Shown: positions 47,998-56,544 of the stretch, one piece after another
How the letters are laid out: the number at the start of each line of letters is the position of its first letter
How positions within the stretch are numbered: position 1 is the stretch's first letter
Assembly (NCBI RefSeq): GCF_002887815.1
Contig: NZ_PDHO01000022.1
Location: 1 to 64,000 of the forward strand
Direction: 5' to 3'
DNA: 64,000 bases
Source: Mycobacterium sp. ENV421
GTDB taxonomy: Bacteria > Actinomycetota > Actinomycetes > Mycobacteriales > Mycobacteriaceae
Notes under the pieces: generated by a model
Seen by the model: the letters and a program-made list of their open reading frames with translations, nothing else
Told to the model about the DNA's origin: nothing
Databases searched by the model: none
Position numbers and translations under genes: made by a program

Positions 47998-49588
47998 GGT
48001 GATCGGCCTCCACCGCGATGACGTGGTCGGCGATCCGGACCACACTGTCTCGATGTGCGACCACCACGACGGTGGATCCTGCTGCTGCGCGATCGCGGAT
48101 CGCCTGCAGCACAGTCTCTTCGGTGGCCTCGTCCAGATGCGAGGTCGGCTCGTCGAGCAGCAGCACGGGCGCGCGGGACCCGAGTACCCGGGCCAGGCCC
48201 AGCCGCTGGCGTTGCCCCAGCGACAACCCCACGCCGCCGCGGCCGAGCACCGTGTCCGGTCCGTGGGGCAGTGCGGCCAACACCTCGGTGAAACCGGCTG
48301 CGTCGCAGGCGGCTTGATGGTCGGCGAGCGCGCCGAACAGATCCAGGTTCTCCGCGACCGTGCCCGGGATGATCACCGGGCGTTGAGCCAGCCAGGCCAG
48401 CTGCGGCCACCAGGCCGACCGGTCCATCTCGTCGACGTCGAGACCGCCAACGGTGATCCGGCCGTGGGTGGGACTGACCAGTCCCGCTATCGCGAGCAGG
48501 GTGGTGGACTTGCCGGCGCCGTTGGCGCCGGTGAGCACGGTGACGCTGCCGGGCAGTATGCGCCCGGACAGTAGGTGCGGTGACATTCCGTCGCGGCCGG
48601 CGACACCCAGGGCGTCGATGACGATCTCCGCGCCGGCCGCGTCCACGGTGCCGGTGCCGTGCAACGGCGCGGGATTCTGCTCGATCAGTGCGAACGCTTT
48701 GTCGGAAGCCGCCTTTCCGTTCTGTGCGGCGTGGAATTCGACACCGACCCGGCGCAGCGGCCAGAACACGTCGGGCGCCAGCAACAACACGGTCAGCCCC
48801 GCGGCCAGACTCATTTCGCCGTACACCAGTCGCAGACCGATGCTGACCGCGACCAGCGCGACGCCCAGGGTGGCGATGAGTTCGAGTACCAGTGCCGACA
48901 GGAACGCGATGCGCAGGGTGGCCATGGCCGAACGACGATGGGCGGCACTGAGTGTGGTGATGCGTTGTGCCGGGCCGTCGGCACGGCCGAGGGCCCGCAA
49001 GGTGGGGATGCCGGCGATGAGATCCAGCAGCCGGGCCTGCAGTGTGGTCATCGCGGCCAGCGCCGCCGCTGATCGCTCCGCGGTGGCCAGCCCGATCAAC
49101 ACCATGAAGATCGGGATCAGTGGCAGGGCGACGAGGACGATCAGTGCGGACTGAAAATCGTTGAACGCGATCACCACAACGGTGGCCGGCGTGAGGATCG
49201 CTGCCAGAAACAGCGCCGGGAGATACGCGGTGAAATATGGCCGCAGACCGTCGAGCCCGGTGGTGATGATCGTTGCGGCGTCGTCGTGCTGGGCGTCGCG
49301 AGCAGCGGGTGGCAGCGCGGTCACGGTCCGCAGCACCCGGCCGCTGAGGTCGGCGATCACCGCACTGGCGCCCCGCTGACCGAGCCGGCCCTGCAGCAGG
49401 AGGATAAGCGCCCGAAACAGCCAGAGCCCGGCCAGGATCGCCAGTTCGGTGCGCCAGTGGCCGAGGCTGCGGGTGGCCGGGTCGGTGATGACGCCGGCCA
49501 CCAGATGGCCGAGGATCACGGCGCCGGCGATCGCGCAGCCCGCGATCAGCGTTCCGCAGCCGACTGTCGCGACCAGATACCGGCGCAC
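47984..49588 (-). CDS. cydD: Heme/thiol ABC exporter CydD, ATPase-permease
   Basis: Partner of CydC. 534 residues from GTG 49588: membrane domain with PATVVVIAFNDFQSALIVLV, then ABC domain with Walker A LTGANGAGKSTTLLAIAGL, signature LSLGQRQRLGLARVLGS and Walker B VLLLDEPTSHLDEATEE. The start is uncertain: the frame continues upstream in a recognisable way (PLDPRLWRASSA), typical of family N-termini, but the only earlier start-like codons are CTG 49648 and ATT 49663, both close to the cydB stop. Translation may thus begin on a rare codon by coupling to cydB. Corresponds to Rv1621c. Confidence 0.92.
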   Translation of the reverse strand: MRRYLVATVGCGTLIAGCAIAGAVILGHLVAGVITDPATRSLGHWRTELAILAGLWLFRALILLLQGRLGQRGASAVIADLSGRVLRTVTALPPAARDAQHDDAATIITTGLDGLRPYFTAYLPALFLAAILTPATVVVIAFNDFQSALIVLVALPLIPIFMVLIGLATAERSAAALAAMTTLQARLLDLIAGIPTLRALGRADGPAQRITTLSAAHRRSAMATLRIAFLSALVLELIATLGVALVAVSIGLRLVYGEMSLAAGLTVLLLAPDVFWPLRRVGVEFHAAQNGKAASDKAFALIEQNPAPLHGTGTVDAAGAEIVIDALGVAGRDGMSPHLLSGRILPGSVTVLTGANGAGKSTTLLAIAGLVSPTHGRITVGGLDVDEMDRSAWWPQLAWLAQRPVIIPGTVAENLDLFGALADHQAACDAAGFTEVLAALPHGPDTVLGRGGVGLSLGQRQRLGLARVLGSRAPVLLLDEPTSHLDEATEETVLQAIRDRAAAGSTVVVVAHRDSVVRIADHVIAVEADHHARV

Positions 49589-49644
49589 AGCCGAAGAGGC
49601 CCGCCACAGACGTGGATCCAGCGGGCCCGACCGGCGCTGGGAGC

Positions 49645-50688
49645 TCAGGGCACGCGCCTCAATGGCAGGCCGACGGACTTGGGAATGGACTCGGCGAAGA
49701 CACGTTTGCGGAACACCCAGTAGGTCCAACCCTGGTAGATCAGCACGATCGGAGTGAATATCGCAGCCGCCCACGTCATCACCTTCAGGGTGTACGGACT
49801 GGACGAGCCGTTGTAGATCGTCAGGTCGTAGGCCGGGCTGATGGTCGACGGCACCAGGTTGGGGTACAGCGACCCGAACAGCAACGTCACCACCGCGGCG
49901 ACGACGATCGTCGTCGCCAGGAATGCCCAGCCCTCCCGGGCGGCCCACGCCGCCGCGACGGCGGCCAGTTGGGCGATAACGGCGATGGCCAGGACCGCCC
50001 AGGTCCACGGCTTCCCGTGTGCCAGTTGCGTCCACACGCCGAACGCGGCGACCAGTACCGTCGCGGGCACGCTGAGCGTGCGGGCCAGCCCGACGGCATC
50101 GCTGCGTACCGCGCCGCCGCTCTTGAGGGCCAGGAACACCGCGCCGTGGAACAGGAACAGCGCACAGGTGGCCAGCCCACCGAGCAAGGTGTACGGGTTC
50201 AGCACGTCGGACACGGCGAGGTCGGCGACGTTCTTGTCCGGCCCGACGGGCAGTCCGTTGACCAGGATCGCGAACGCGACACCCCACAGGATCGCCGGCA
50301 GCCACGACCCGGTCGCGATGCCGATGTCGCACCAGCGGCGCCACTTCGGATCGTCGATCTTGCCGCGCCATTCGATGGCCACGACGCGCGCGATCATCGA
50401 CAGCAGGATCACCAGCAGCGGGAGATACAGCGTGGAGAACACGGTGGCATACCAGTGCGGAAAGGCCGCGAACATGGCGCCGCCCGCGGTGATCAGCCAC
50501 ACCTCGTTGCCGTCCCATACCGGGCCGATGGTGTTCAGCACCGCCCGACGATGAGATTCTGCGTCTCCCTTACCGATCCGGCCCAGCCAGGTCATCACCA
50601 TGCCGACGCCGAAGTCGAAGCCCTCCAGGACGAAAAAGCCCAGGAACAGCACCGCCACGATCACGAACCAAATCTGTTGCAGCCCCAT
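49645..50688 (-). CDS. cydB: Cytochrome bd ubiquinol/menaquinol oxidase subunit II
   Basis: 347-residue integral membrane subunit that stabilises the heme-bearing CydA. MGLQQIWFVIVAVLFLGFFV opens helix 1 and EGFDFGVGMVM is the family motif; DGNEVWLITAGGAMFAAFP and IMARVVAIEWRGKIDDPKWR follow, with further helices to LRRVP. About eight to nine helices. It starts 10 bases after cydA, so translation is linked. Homologue of Rv1622c. Confidence 0.97.
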   Translation of the reverse strand: MGLQQIWFVIVAVLFLGFFVLEGFDFGVGMVMTWLGRIGKGDAESHRRAVLNTIGPVWDGNEVWLITAGGAMFAAFPHWYATVFSTLYLPLLVILLSMIARVVAIEWRGKIDDPKWRRWCDIGIATGSWLPAILWGVAFAILVNGLPVGPDKNVADLAVSDVLNPYTLLGGLATCALFLFHGAVFLALKSGGAVRSDAVGLARTLSVPATVLVAAFGVWTQLAHGKPWTWAVLAIAVIAQLAAVAAAWAAREGWAFLATTIVVAAVVTLLFGSLYPNLVPSTISPAYDLTIYNGSSSPYTLKVMTWAAAIFTPIVLIYQGWTYWVFRKRVFAESIPKSVGLPLRRVP

Positions 50689-50698
50689 GGTTGGCTCC

Positions 50699-52156
50699 TC
50701 AGTAGGCGAACGACAGGGGTGCGACTTCGTCGTCCCCGGGCGGGGTGGGCGGCGCCGGCTCGGCGTCGTGCTCGAGCGGGCCCGCGGTCACATATCTGCG
50801 GACCAGGTAGAACCAGATCACCGCCAGCACCGCGTAAATCAGGGTGAACGAGATCAGCGATACCCACACCAGGCCCGGTCCGTGCAGTGACACGCCTTGT
50901 CGAACGGTCAGCCGGACCAGTTGATCGCCGTCGGGGTTGGGCGCGACCACCCACGGCTGGCGGCCCATCTCGGTGAACACCCAGCCGGCGATGGCAGCCA
51001 GGAACGGTGTCGGGATGGTCCACAGCGCGAAGCGGGAATACCACTTTCCTTCCCGTGTGCCCGGCACCCGGCCGCGCCGCGTCAGCCACAGTGTGGCCAG
51101 TGCGAACAGCAGCGGCACCGCCATCAAGCCGATCATCGCGCGGAACGCCCAGTAGGTGACGAACAGATTGGGCACATACCACCCGGGACCGAACTTCTGT
51201 TCATATTGCTGCTGAAGGTCTTTGGTGCCCTGCAACGTCACTCCGCTGAACTTGCCCTCAGCCAGGAACGGCAGTGCGAAAGGCACCTCGATGACGCGGG
51301 TGATGCTGTCACAGTTGTTGTGCGTCCCGACGGTCAGAAGCGACAGGTTGGGATCGGTTTCGGTGTGGCACAACGATTCCGCGGCAGCCATCTTCATCGG
51401 CTGCTGGTGGAACATCAGCTTGCCTTGCACGTCGCCGGTGAAAAACAAGCCGACGCAGGCGACCAGAGCGACCAGTGAGCCCAGGATCGCGCCCGGACGG
51501 TACATCGCGACGGCGTCGGGGCTGGCTTTGGACCGCACCATCCACCACGCGCAGACGGCAGCCACGAACGTCGCGGCGGTGAGGAACGACGCGGTGACCG
51601 CATGCCAGAAGGCCGCGACTCCGGTGTTGTTGGTGAACAACTCGACGATGCTCTGCAGTTCGGCGCGACCCGTCTGCGGGTTGAACCGGGTGCCCACCGG
51701 GTGCTGCATCCACGAATTCGCGGTGATGATGAAGAAGGCCGAAAGGTTGACCGCGATGGCCACCAGCCAGATCGACGTCAGGTGCAGCCAGCGGGGGAGT
51801 CGGGTCCAGCCGAATATCCACAGCCCGATGAACGTCGACTCCAGGAAGAACGCAACCAGGCCCTCCAGCGCCAGCGGCGCGCCGAACACATCGCCGACGA
51901 AGCGGGAGTATTCGCTCCAGTTCATCCCGAATTGGAACTCCTGCACGATGCCGGTCGCGACACCGATGGCGAAGTTGATCAGGAAGATCTTGCCGAAGAA
52001 TTTGGTCAGCCGATACCAGGCCGGGTTGTCGGTGAGGACCCAGATCGTCTGCATGACAGCGATCAGCGGCGCCAGCCCGATCGTGAGCGGTACGAATATG
52101 AAGTGGTAGACCGTCGTGATTCCGAATTGCCATCGGGACACGTCAAGAGCGCTCAT
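50699..52156 (-). CDS. cydA: Cytochrome bd oxidase subunit I
   Basis: High-affinity terminal oxidase core that reduces oxygen with menaquinol at low oxygen or when the bc1-aa3 branch is blocked. 485 residues. Near the N-terminus GITTVYHFIFVPLTIG supplies a heme b595 histidine; NSWMQHPVGTRFN matches the region of the heme b558 histidine; GWVFTEMGRQPWVVAPNP is the hallmark GRQPW motif. The quinol Q-loop is the short type. ATG 52156 follows GGAGAG at 8 bases. A nested dyad lies 27 bases upstream. First gene of cydABDC. Confidence 0.97.
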   Translation of the reverse strand: MSALDVSRWQFGITTVYHFIFVPLTIGLAPLIAVMQTIWVLTDNPAWYRLTKFFGKIFLINFAIGVATGIVQEFQFGMNWSEYSRFVGDVFGAPLALEGLVAFFLESTFIGLWIFGWTRLPRWLHLTSIWLVAIAVNLSAFFIITANSWMQHPVGTRFNPQTGRAELQSIVELFTNNTGVAAFWHAVTASFLTAATFVAAVCAWWMVRSKASPDAVAMYRPGAILGSLVALVACVGLFFTGDVQGKLMFHQQPMKMAAAESLCHTETDPNLSLLTVGTHNNCDSITRVIEVPFALPFLAEGKFSGVTLQGTKDLQQQYEQKFGPGWYVPNLFVTYWAFRAMIGLMAVPLLFALATLWLTRRGRVPGTREGKWYSRFALWTIPTPFLAAIAGWVFTEMGRQPWVVAPNPDGDQLVRLTVRQGVSLHGPGLVWVSLISFTLIYAVLAVIWFYLVRRYVTAGPLEHDAEPAPPTPPGDDEVAPLSFAY

Positions 52157-52182
52157 CGCGGAACTCTCCAACCAACGCGAAA

Positions 52183-52228
52183 GGCGCGGATCGCCTATCT
52201 ACGACAAAGTGTAGTAGCGATCCGCGCC
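52183..52228. promoter_or_regulatory. Nested inverted repeats upstream of cydA
   Basis: GGCGCGGATCGC at 52183-52194 and GCGATCCGCGCC at 52217-52228 form a perfect 12-bp inverted repeat. Exactly inside it, TACGACA-AAG-TGTAGTA at 52200-52216 is a second dyad with one mismatch, resembling the TAC-ACA/TGTAGTA operators of BlaI/CopY-type repressors. The structure ends 27 bases before the cydA ATG, so it could be an operator, a 5'-leader hairpin, or a terminator for the upstream HdeD gene, which reads in the same direction. Confidence 0.55.
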
Positions 52229-52266
52229 GTTCGCGCTAGAGCCTTTTGGCCTTTGTGACGAGAATC

Positions 52267-52848
52267 CTAGGGCGTCGTGGCGGCGATTCGGTCGCCGAGG
52301 TTCTTCGACGCCTTGCGGATTCCGAAGGAGGCCACCACTTCGAAAACGCCGATGACGACCAGCCAGATACCCACCACGAGGGTCAGCGTGGCCAGCGACG
52401 GGAACGGTGACGCCAGCACGACGATGCCGGCGATGAGGCTGATCACGCCGACGAAGATCTCCCAGCCGCGGCCGGGGGTGTCCGGGTCGCTGATCGCGGA
52501 CACCGCGGTGGCGACGCCACGGAAGATGAAGCCCACACCGATCCAGATCGCCAGCAGCAGAATGGAGTTCTGGATGCTGCGGAAGCAGAGCACCGCGAGG
52601 ATCAGGGCAGCGGCACCGCTGATGAACAACATGACCCGGCCGCCGGCCGACACATGCAGGGTGAAGGCGTGGAACACCTGCGAGATGCCCGTCACCAGAA
52701 GGTAGGCGCCGAAGAAGATCGCGGCGACGAGGATGGAGATTCCCGGCCAGACGAGTACCAGGATTCCGAGAACGAGCGACAGAACGCCCGACAGCAGGAC
52801 CGACTTCCACAGATGCGGCAGAAGCGGCGGGGCAGAGGTGGTTGTCAT
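52267..52848 (-). CDS. HdeD-family (DUF308) membrane protein (Rv1624c-like)
   Basis: 193 residues with six predicted membrane helices made of two similar triplets: LLSGVLSLVLGILVLVWPGI ... YLLVTGISQVFHAF in the first half and GVISLIAGIVVLASPFPSLA ... GIWLVVIGVFEVVASFG in the second. This duplicated GxxxLxxGxxVLxxP pattern is the DUF308/HdeD signature; E. coli HdeD is linked to acid resistance, but mycobacterial roles are unknown. Its stop lies 110 bases before cydA in the same direction. ATG 52848; the ribosome site is weak. Confidence 0.88.
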   Translation of the reverse strand: MTTTSAPPLLPHLWKSVLLSGVLSLVLGILVLVWPGISILVAAIFFGAYLLVTGISQVFHAFTLHVSAGGRVMLFISGAAALILAVLCFRSIQNSILLLAIWIGVGFIFRGVATAVSAISDPDTPGRGWEIFVGVISLIAGIVVLASPFPSLATLTLVVGIWLVVIGVFEVVASFGIRKASKNLGDRIAATTP

Positions 52849-52915
52849 GGCCGGAAGTGTTGCACAGCGGGTTGACGATCGACGTCATTTGACCACTTCA
52901 ACGGGTGAATTGACG

Positions 52916-53251
52916 TCAAAGAGTGTCCTCGTCGTCACCGCGTTCGCGCAGCGACAGCCAGTACAGCATGGTGATCAATCCGAATATCAGGAGCGCGGCG
53001 ATCAGGTCGGACCACTGGAACGGGTAGACGGCTCCGTCGATGGACAGCACCATCACGGTTTCGGCGACGGCGAAGAACAGAAAGAAGACGCCGAGGAACC
53101 GGCGGGCCGGCGACCGGTGCAACCGGGTCCGGCGGACTTCCACCATCAGGCTCAGCAGCAGCACCGGCAGCACTTGCGCGAGGGTCGCGGCCGTGGGGCC
53201 GTCCATGATGGCGAAATGGATTCGATTCAGGTCAGGCACGGCGGGCCACAC
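52916..53251 (-). CDS. Small membrane protein of unknown function
   Basis: 111 residues with three hydrophobic helices: AATLAQVLPVLLLSLMVEVR, RRFLGVFFLFFAVAETVMVL and WSDLIAALLIFGLITMLYWL, with a charged tail RERGDDEDTL. The family was not recognised. GTG 53251 is the first start; ATG at 53206 (MDGPTAATL) would begin at the first helix and is also plausible. It diverges from the ABC-transporter operon at 53390. Confidence 0.65.
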   Translation of the reverse strand: MWPAVPDLNRIHFAIMDGPTAATLAQVLPVLLLSLMVEVRRTRLHRSPARRFLGVFFLFFAVAETVMVLSIDGAVYPFQWSDLIAALLIFGLITMLYWLSLRERGDDEDTL

Positions 53252-53285
53252 TAGCTGCGCGTACCTGTGGATCCGCTGCCAGATG

Positions 53286-53312
53286 GTTACGGTGCTACTA
53301 CTGTTCCGTTAC
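53286..53312. promoter_or_regulatory. GlnR-like spaced repeats upstream of the amino-acid transporter
   Basis: GTTAC (53286-53290), ACTAC (53297-53301) and GTTAC (53308-53312) are separated by exactly six bases each, the 11-bp rhythm of actinobacterial GlnR boxes (GTnAC-n6-GnAAC). The outer parts also make a dyad, GGTTACGG with CCGTTACC, one mismatch. It lies about 78 bases before the binding-protein start. The middle repeat fits the GlnR consensus poorly, so the call is tentative. Confidence 0.35.
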
Positions 53313-53389
53313 CGGGAGTACAAAACCCGGATCAGGCCATTAGTTTCGGGCAGGACGGCCCGGGATGCAGTCGAGAGAAAGAGGCAACC

Positions 53390-54289
53390 GTGCTCACTGG
53401 ATGGTGTCGCGTAGTTGGAGTGATTGGCATAGCCGGTGCCTTGGCACTGTCCGGCTGCAGCAGCAAGAGTGACTCTGGCGCAGGGCCGTCGACGGCGACC
53501 ACGGCGGCCAAGGCAGAGAAGGTCGACGAGATCGCGGCGACGGTTCCCGACGACATCAAGAAGTCGGGCAAGTTGGTCGTCGGCGTCAACATTCCTTATG
53601 CGCCCAACGAATTCAAGGATTCCAGCGGCAAGATCGTCGGCTTCGACGTCGACCTGATGAACGCCATCGCCTCCACGATGGGCTTGACCGCCGACTTCCG
53701 CGAAGCGGACTTCGCCAAGATCATCCCCTCGATCCAGCAGGGCACCTTCAACGTCGGCATGTCGTCGTTCACCGACACCAAGGAGCGCCAGCAGTCGGTG
53801 GACTTCGTCGACTACTTCAACGCGGGCATCATGTGGGCGCAGCGGCCCGGGTCGCCGATCGATCCGAACAACGCGTGCGGCAAGAAGGTCGCCGTGCAGG
53901 CGACCACCACCGAGGAAACCGACGAGCTCCCCAAGAAGAGCAAGGCGTGCACGGACGCCGGGAAGCCGGCCATCGAGATCCTGAAGTTCGACGGGCAGGA
54001 CGCCGCCACCAACGCGGTGGTTCTCGGCCAGGCCGACGCGATGTCGGCGGATTCGCCGGTGACCGCGTACGCCATCAAGCAGAGCAACGGCAAGCTCGAG
54101 GCTGCCGGCGAGATCTTCGACTCCGCGCCCTACGGCTGGCCGGTCGCCAAGGGTTCGCCGTTGGCCGCTTCCCTGCAGAAGGCGCTCGAACACCTCATCG
54201 AGACCGGTGATTACAAGACGATCGCCAGCAACTGGGGTGTTGAAGCCGGGATGATCACCAAGCCGGTCATCAACGGGGGGACCAGCTAA
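53390..54289 (+). CDS. Polar amino-acid ABC transporter, substrate-binding lipoprotein
   Basis: 299-residue solute-binding protein family 3. Signal peptide VLTGWCRVVGVIGIAGALAL with lipobox LSGC (Cys23). The binding fold contains GKLVVGVNIPYAPNEFKDSS, GKIVGFDVDLMNAIASTMGL, MSSFTDTKERQQSVDFVDYF and a late ALEHLIETGDYKTIASNWGV. Such proteins bind glutamate, glutamine, arginine or similar; the acidic FxDxDxxxxI and FTDTKER motifs do not settle which. GTG 53390 follows AAAGAGG. Permease and ATPase follow directly, completing an importer. Confidence 0.93.
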   Translation: MLTGWCRVVGVIGIAGALALSGCSSKSDSGAGPSTATTAAKAEKVDEIAATVPDDIKKSGKLVVGVNIPYAPNEFKDSSGKIVGFDVDLMNAIASTMGLTADFREADFAKIIPSIQQGTFNVGMSSFTDTKERQQSVDFVDYFNAGIMWAQRPGSPIDPNNACGKKVAVQATTTEETDELPKKSKACTDAGKPAIEILKFDGQDAATNAVVLGQADAMSADSPVTAYAIKQSNGKLEAAGEIFDSAPYGWPVAKGSPLAASLQKALEHLIETGDYKTIASNWGVEAGMITKPVINGGTS

Positions 54290-54294
54290 CCGAT

Positions 54295-55215
54295 ATGGCT
54301 GTCGACGAGTCGGCTCCACCTGCCATCAACGCGGTACCGCTTCGTCATCCGTGGCGGTGGGTGGGGGCGGCCGTCATCATCGTTCTGGTTGGCCTGTTCA
54401 TCTATGGCGCGGCCACCAACCCGGCCTACGGCTGGTCGACGTACGGCGAGTATCTGTTCAACGACCGGATCATGCTCGGTGTCTTCAACACACTGCAGCT
54501 GACGGTGTACGCGATGGTGCTCGGCGTCGTGCTGGGTGTGATCCTGTCGGTGATGCGACTGTCGCCGAACCCCGTATTCGGTTCGGTGGCATGGGTTTTC
54601 CTGTGGATCTTCCGCGGCACACCGGTGTACGTGCAGCTGGTGTTCTGGGGGCTGATCCCGACGATCTATCAGCACATCCAGTTGGGCGTGCCGTTCGGGC
54701 CGTCGTTCTTCCATCTAGACCTGCAGAACCTGTCCATCCCGTTCCTGCTGGCGGTCATCGGTCTCGGACTCAACGAGGCCGCGTACATGGCCGAGATCAT
54801 CCGGGCAGGCATCACGTCGGTGCCCGAAGGGCAGTCGGAGGCATCGACCGCGCTGGGTATGTCGTGGGGAATGACGATGCGCCGCACCGTGCTTCCGCAG
54901 GCGATGCGGGTCATCATCCCGCCGACCGGCAACGAGGTCATCAGCATGCTGAAGACCACATCGCTGGTGACGGCCGTGCCGTATTCCTATGACCTGTACA
55001 GCATTGCCTCGCGGGAGATCGCGGCCCGGACCTTCGAACCGGTTCCGATGCTGCTGGTGGCGGCGACCTGGTACCTGGTGATCACCAGTGTGCTGATGGT
55101 GGGGCAGTACTACCTCGAGAAGTACTTCTCCCGCGGCATCTCCCGGCAGTTGACCTCCAAACAACTCGAGGCCTTGGCCAAGGCACAGACCGGTACGGAG
55201 GCGGGACACGTATGA
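54295..55215 (+). CDS. Polar amino-acid ABC transporter, permease
   Basis: 306-residue inner-membrane permease of the His/Glu/Gln/Arg/opine type. A cytosolic lead precedes the first helix (WVGAAVIIVLVGLFIYGAA); FNTLQLTVYAMVLGVVLGVI begins the transport domain, WIFRGTPVYVQLVFWGLIPT is the RGTP motif, and EAAYMAEIIRAGITSVPEGQ then SEASTALGMS is the EAA loop that docks the ATPase. A single permease gene suggests a homodimer. ATG 54295 is 5 bases after the binding-protein stop; the stop overlaps the ATPase start (ATGA). Confidence 0.94.
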   Translation: MAVDESAPPAINAVPLRHPWRWVGAAVIIVLVGLFIYGAATNPAYGWSTYGEYLFNDRIMLGVFNTLQLTVYAMVLGVVLGVILSVMRLSPNPVFGSVAWVFLWIFRGTPVYVQLVFWGLIPTIYQHIQLGVPFGPSFFHLDLQNLSIPFLLAVIGLGLNEAAYMAEIIRAGITSVPEGQSEASTALGMSWGMTMRRTVLPQAMRVIIPPTGNEVISMLKTTSLVTAVPYSYDLYSIASREIAARTFEPVPMLLVAATWYLVITSVLMVGQYYLEKYFSRGISRQLTSKQLEALAKAQTGTEAGHV

Positions 55216-55979
55216 CCGGCGAACCCATGGTGCGCGCCGAGCGGGTGTGCAAGGACTTCGGCGCCCTGTCGGTGCTCAAAGGTGTGACGCTGTCGGTGGA
55301 CCCCGGCAAGGTGCTCGTGCTTGTCGGGCCGTCGGGCTCCGGCAAGTCCACATTCCTGCGCTGCATCAATCACCTCGAAACTGTCAGTGCCGGAAGGCTT
55401 TACGTCGATGGCGATCTCATCGGGTATCGCGAGCGTGGCGACAAGCTCTATGAGATGCCCCCGCGCGAGGCCGCCAAACAGCGCCGCGACATCGGGATGG
55501 TGTTCCAGCACTTCAATCTTTTCCCGCACCGCACGGCGCTGGCCAACATCATCGAATCGCCGGTGCACGTCAAGCGGATGAAGAAGGCTGCCGCGCTCGA
55601 TCGGGCTCGGGATCTGCTCAATCAGGTGGGCCTGTCCGAGAAGGCCGACGCCTACCCGGCGCAGCTGTCGGGCGGCCAACAGCAGCGGGTGGCGATCGCA
55701 CGGGCACTGGCGATGGACCCCAAGCTGATGCTGTTCGACGAGCCGACCTCGGCGTTGGACCCCGAACTCGTCGGCGAAGTGCTGGGCGTGATGAAAAAAC
55801 TTGCCAGCGAGGGCATGACGATGATCGTGGTGACGCACGAGATGGGTTTCGCCCGCGAGGTCGCCGACGAACTGGTGTTCATGGACGGTGGGGTGATCGT
55901 CGAAAGCGGGCCGCCTCGGGAAGTCCTGAGTAACCCGCAGCACGACCGGACGAAGGCCTTCCTGTCCAAAGTCATGTAG
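55212..55979 (+). CDS. Polar amino-acid ABC transporter, ATP-binding protein
   Basis: 255-residue ATPase of the GlnQ/HisP class that powers the permease. Walker A VGPSGSGKSTFLRCINHLE, Q-loop GMVFQHFNLFPHRTALANII, signature QLSGGQQQRVAIARALAMDP, Walker B LMLFDEPTSALDPELVGEVL and H-loop VVTHEMGFAREVADELVFMD are complete. An inserted YRERGDKLYEMPPREAAKQR segment is longer than in E. coli GlnQ. ATG 55212 overlaps the permease stop. Last gene of the importer operon; dps follows after 67 bases on the same strand. Confidence 0.95.
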   Translation: MTGEPMVRAERVCKDFGALSVLKGVTLSVDPGKVLVLVGPSGSGKSTFLRCINHLETVSAGRLYVDGDLIGYRERGDKLYEMPPREAAKQRRDIGMVFQHFNLFPHRTALANIIESPVHVKRMKKAAALDRARDLLNQVGLSEKADAYPAQLSGGQQQRVAIARALAMDPKLMLFDEPTSALDPELVGEVLGVMKKLASEGMTMIVVTHEMGFAREVADELVFMDGGVIVESGPPREVLSNPQHDRTKAFLSKVM

Positions 55980-56046
55980 CGCCCGGCGTGACGAGGATGA
56001 CAGCGAATCGGGGCAGGTTTACCGGTCACATCCTGTTGAACACTGC

Positions 56047-56544
56047 ATGACGACAGCGACTGGACAACGACGAAACCCCGCAGAAGTAACCGGATTCCAG
56101 GCCTCGGCAGATTTGGCAGGCAACCTGCAGCGAGTCCTGGTGGACCTCATCGAATTGCATCTGCAGGGCAAGCAGGCGCACTGGAACGTCGTCGGAACCA
56201 ACTTCCGCGATCTGCACCTGCAGCTCGACGACGTCGTCGACTTCGCCCGCGAATCCAGTGACACGATCGCCGAGCGGATGCGTGCGCTGGACGCGGTGCC
56301 CGACGGCCGCTCCGACACCGTCGCGGCGACCACCAGCGTCCCGCAGATTCCCGGGTACGAGCACAACACCAGCGAGGTGGTCGAGCTGATCACCACGGCG
56401 ATCTACGCCGTCGTCGCCACGCTGCGCGACGTGCACGACGCCGTCGACGCCGAGGACCCTACGACAGCCGACCAGCTGCACCAGATGATCGACGGGCTCG
56501 AGAAGCTGGCGTGGCTGCTCAAGTCGGAGAACCGCAAGGTCTAA
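56047..56544 (+). CDS. dps: DNA-protecting ferritin-like protein Dps (Dps2-type)
   Basis: 165-residue Dps monomer that would assemble as a dodecamer, oxidising and storing iron and shielding DNA under starvation or oxidative stress. LHLQGKQAHWNVVGTNFRDL gives the ferroxidase His, LQLDDVVDFARESSDTIAER the Asp/Glu partners. It resembles M. smegmatis Dps2 much more than Dps1. The short N-terminal tail MTTATGQRRNPAEVTGFQAS is mildly basic and may touch DNA. ATG 56047. The stop overlaps that of the convergent adenylate cyclase by 4 bases. Confidence 0.95.
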   Translation: MTTATGQRRNPAEVTGFQASADLAGNLQRVLVDLIELHLQGKQAHWNVVGTNFRDLHLQLDDVVDFARESSDTIAERMRALDAVPDGRSDTVAATTSVPQIPGYEHNTSEVVELITTAIYAVVATLRDVHDAVDAEDPTTADQLHQMIDGLEKLAWLLKSENRKV

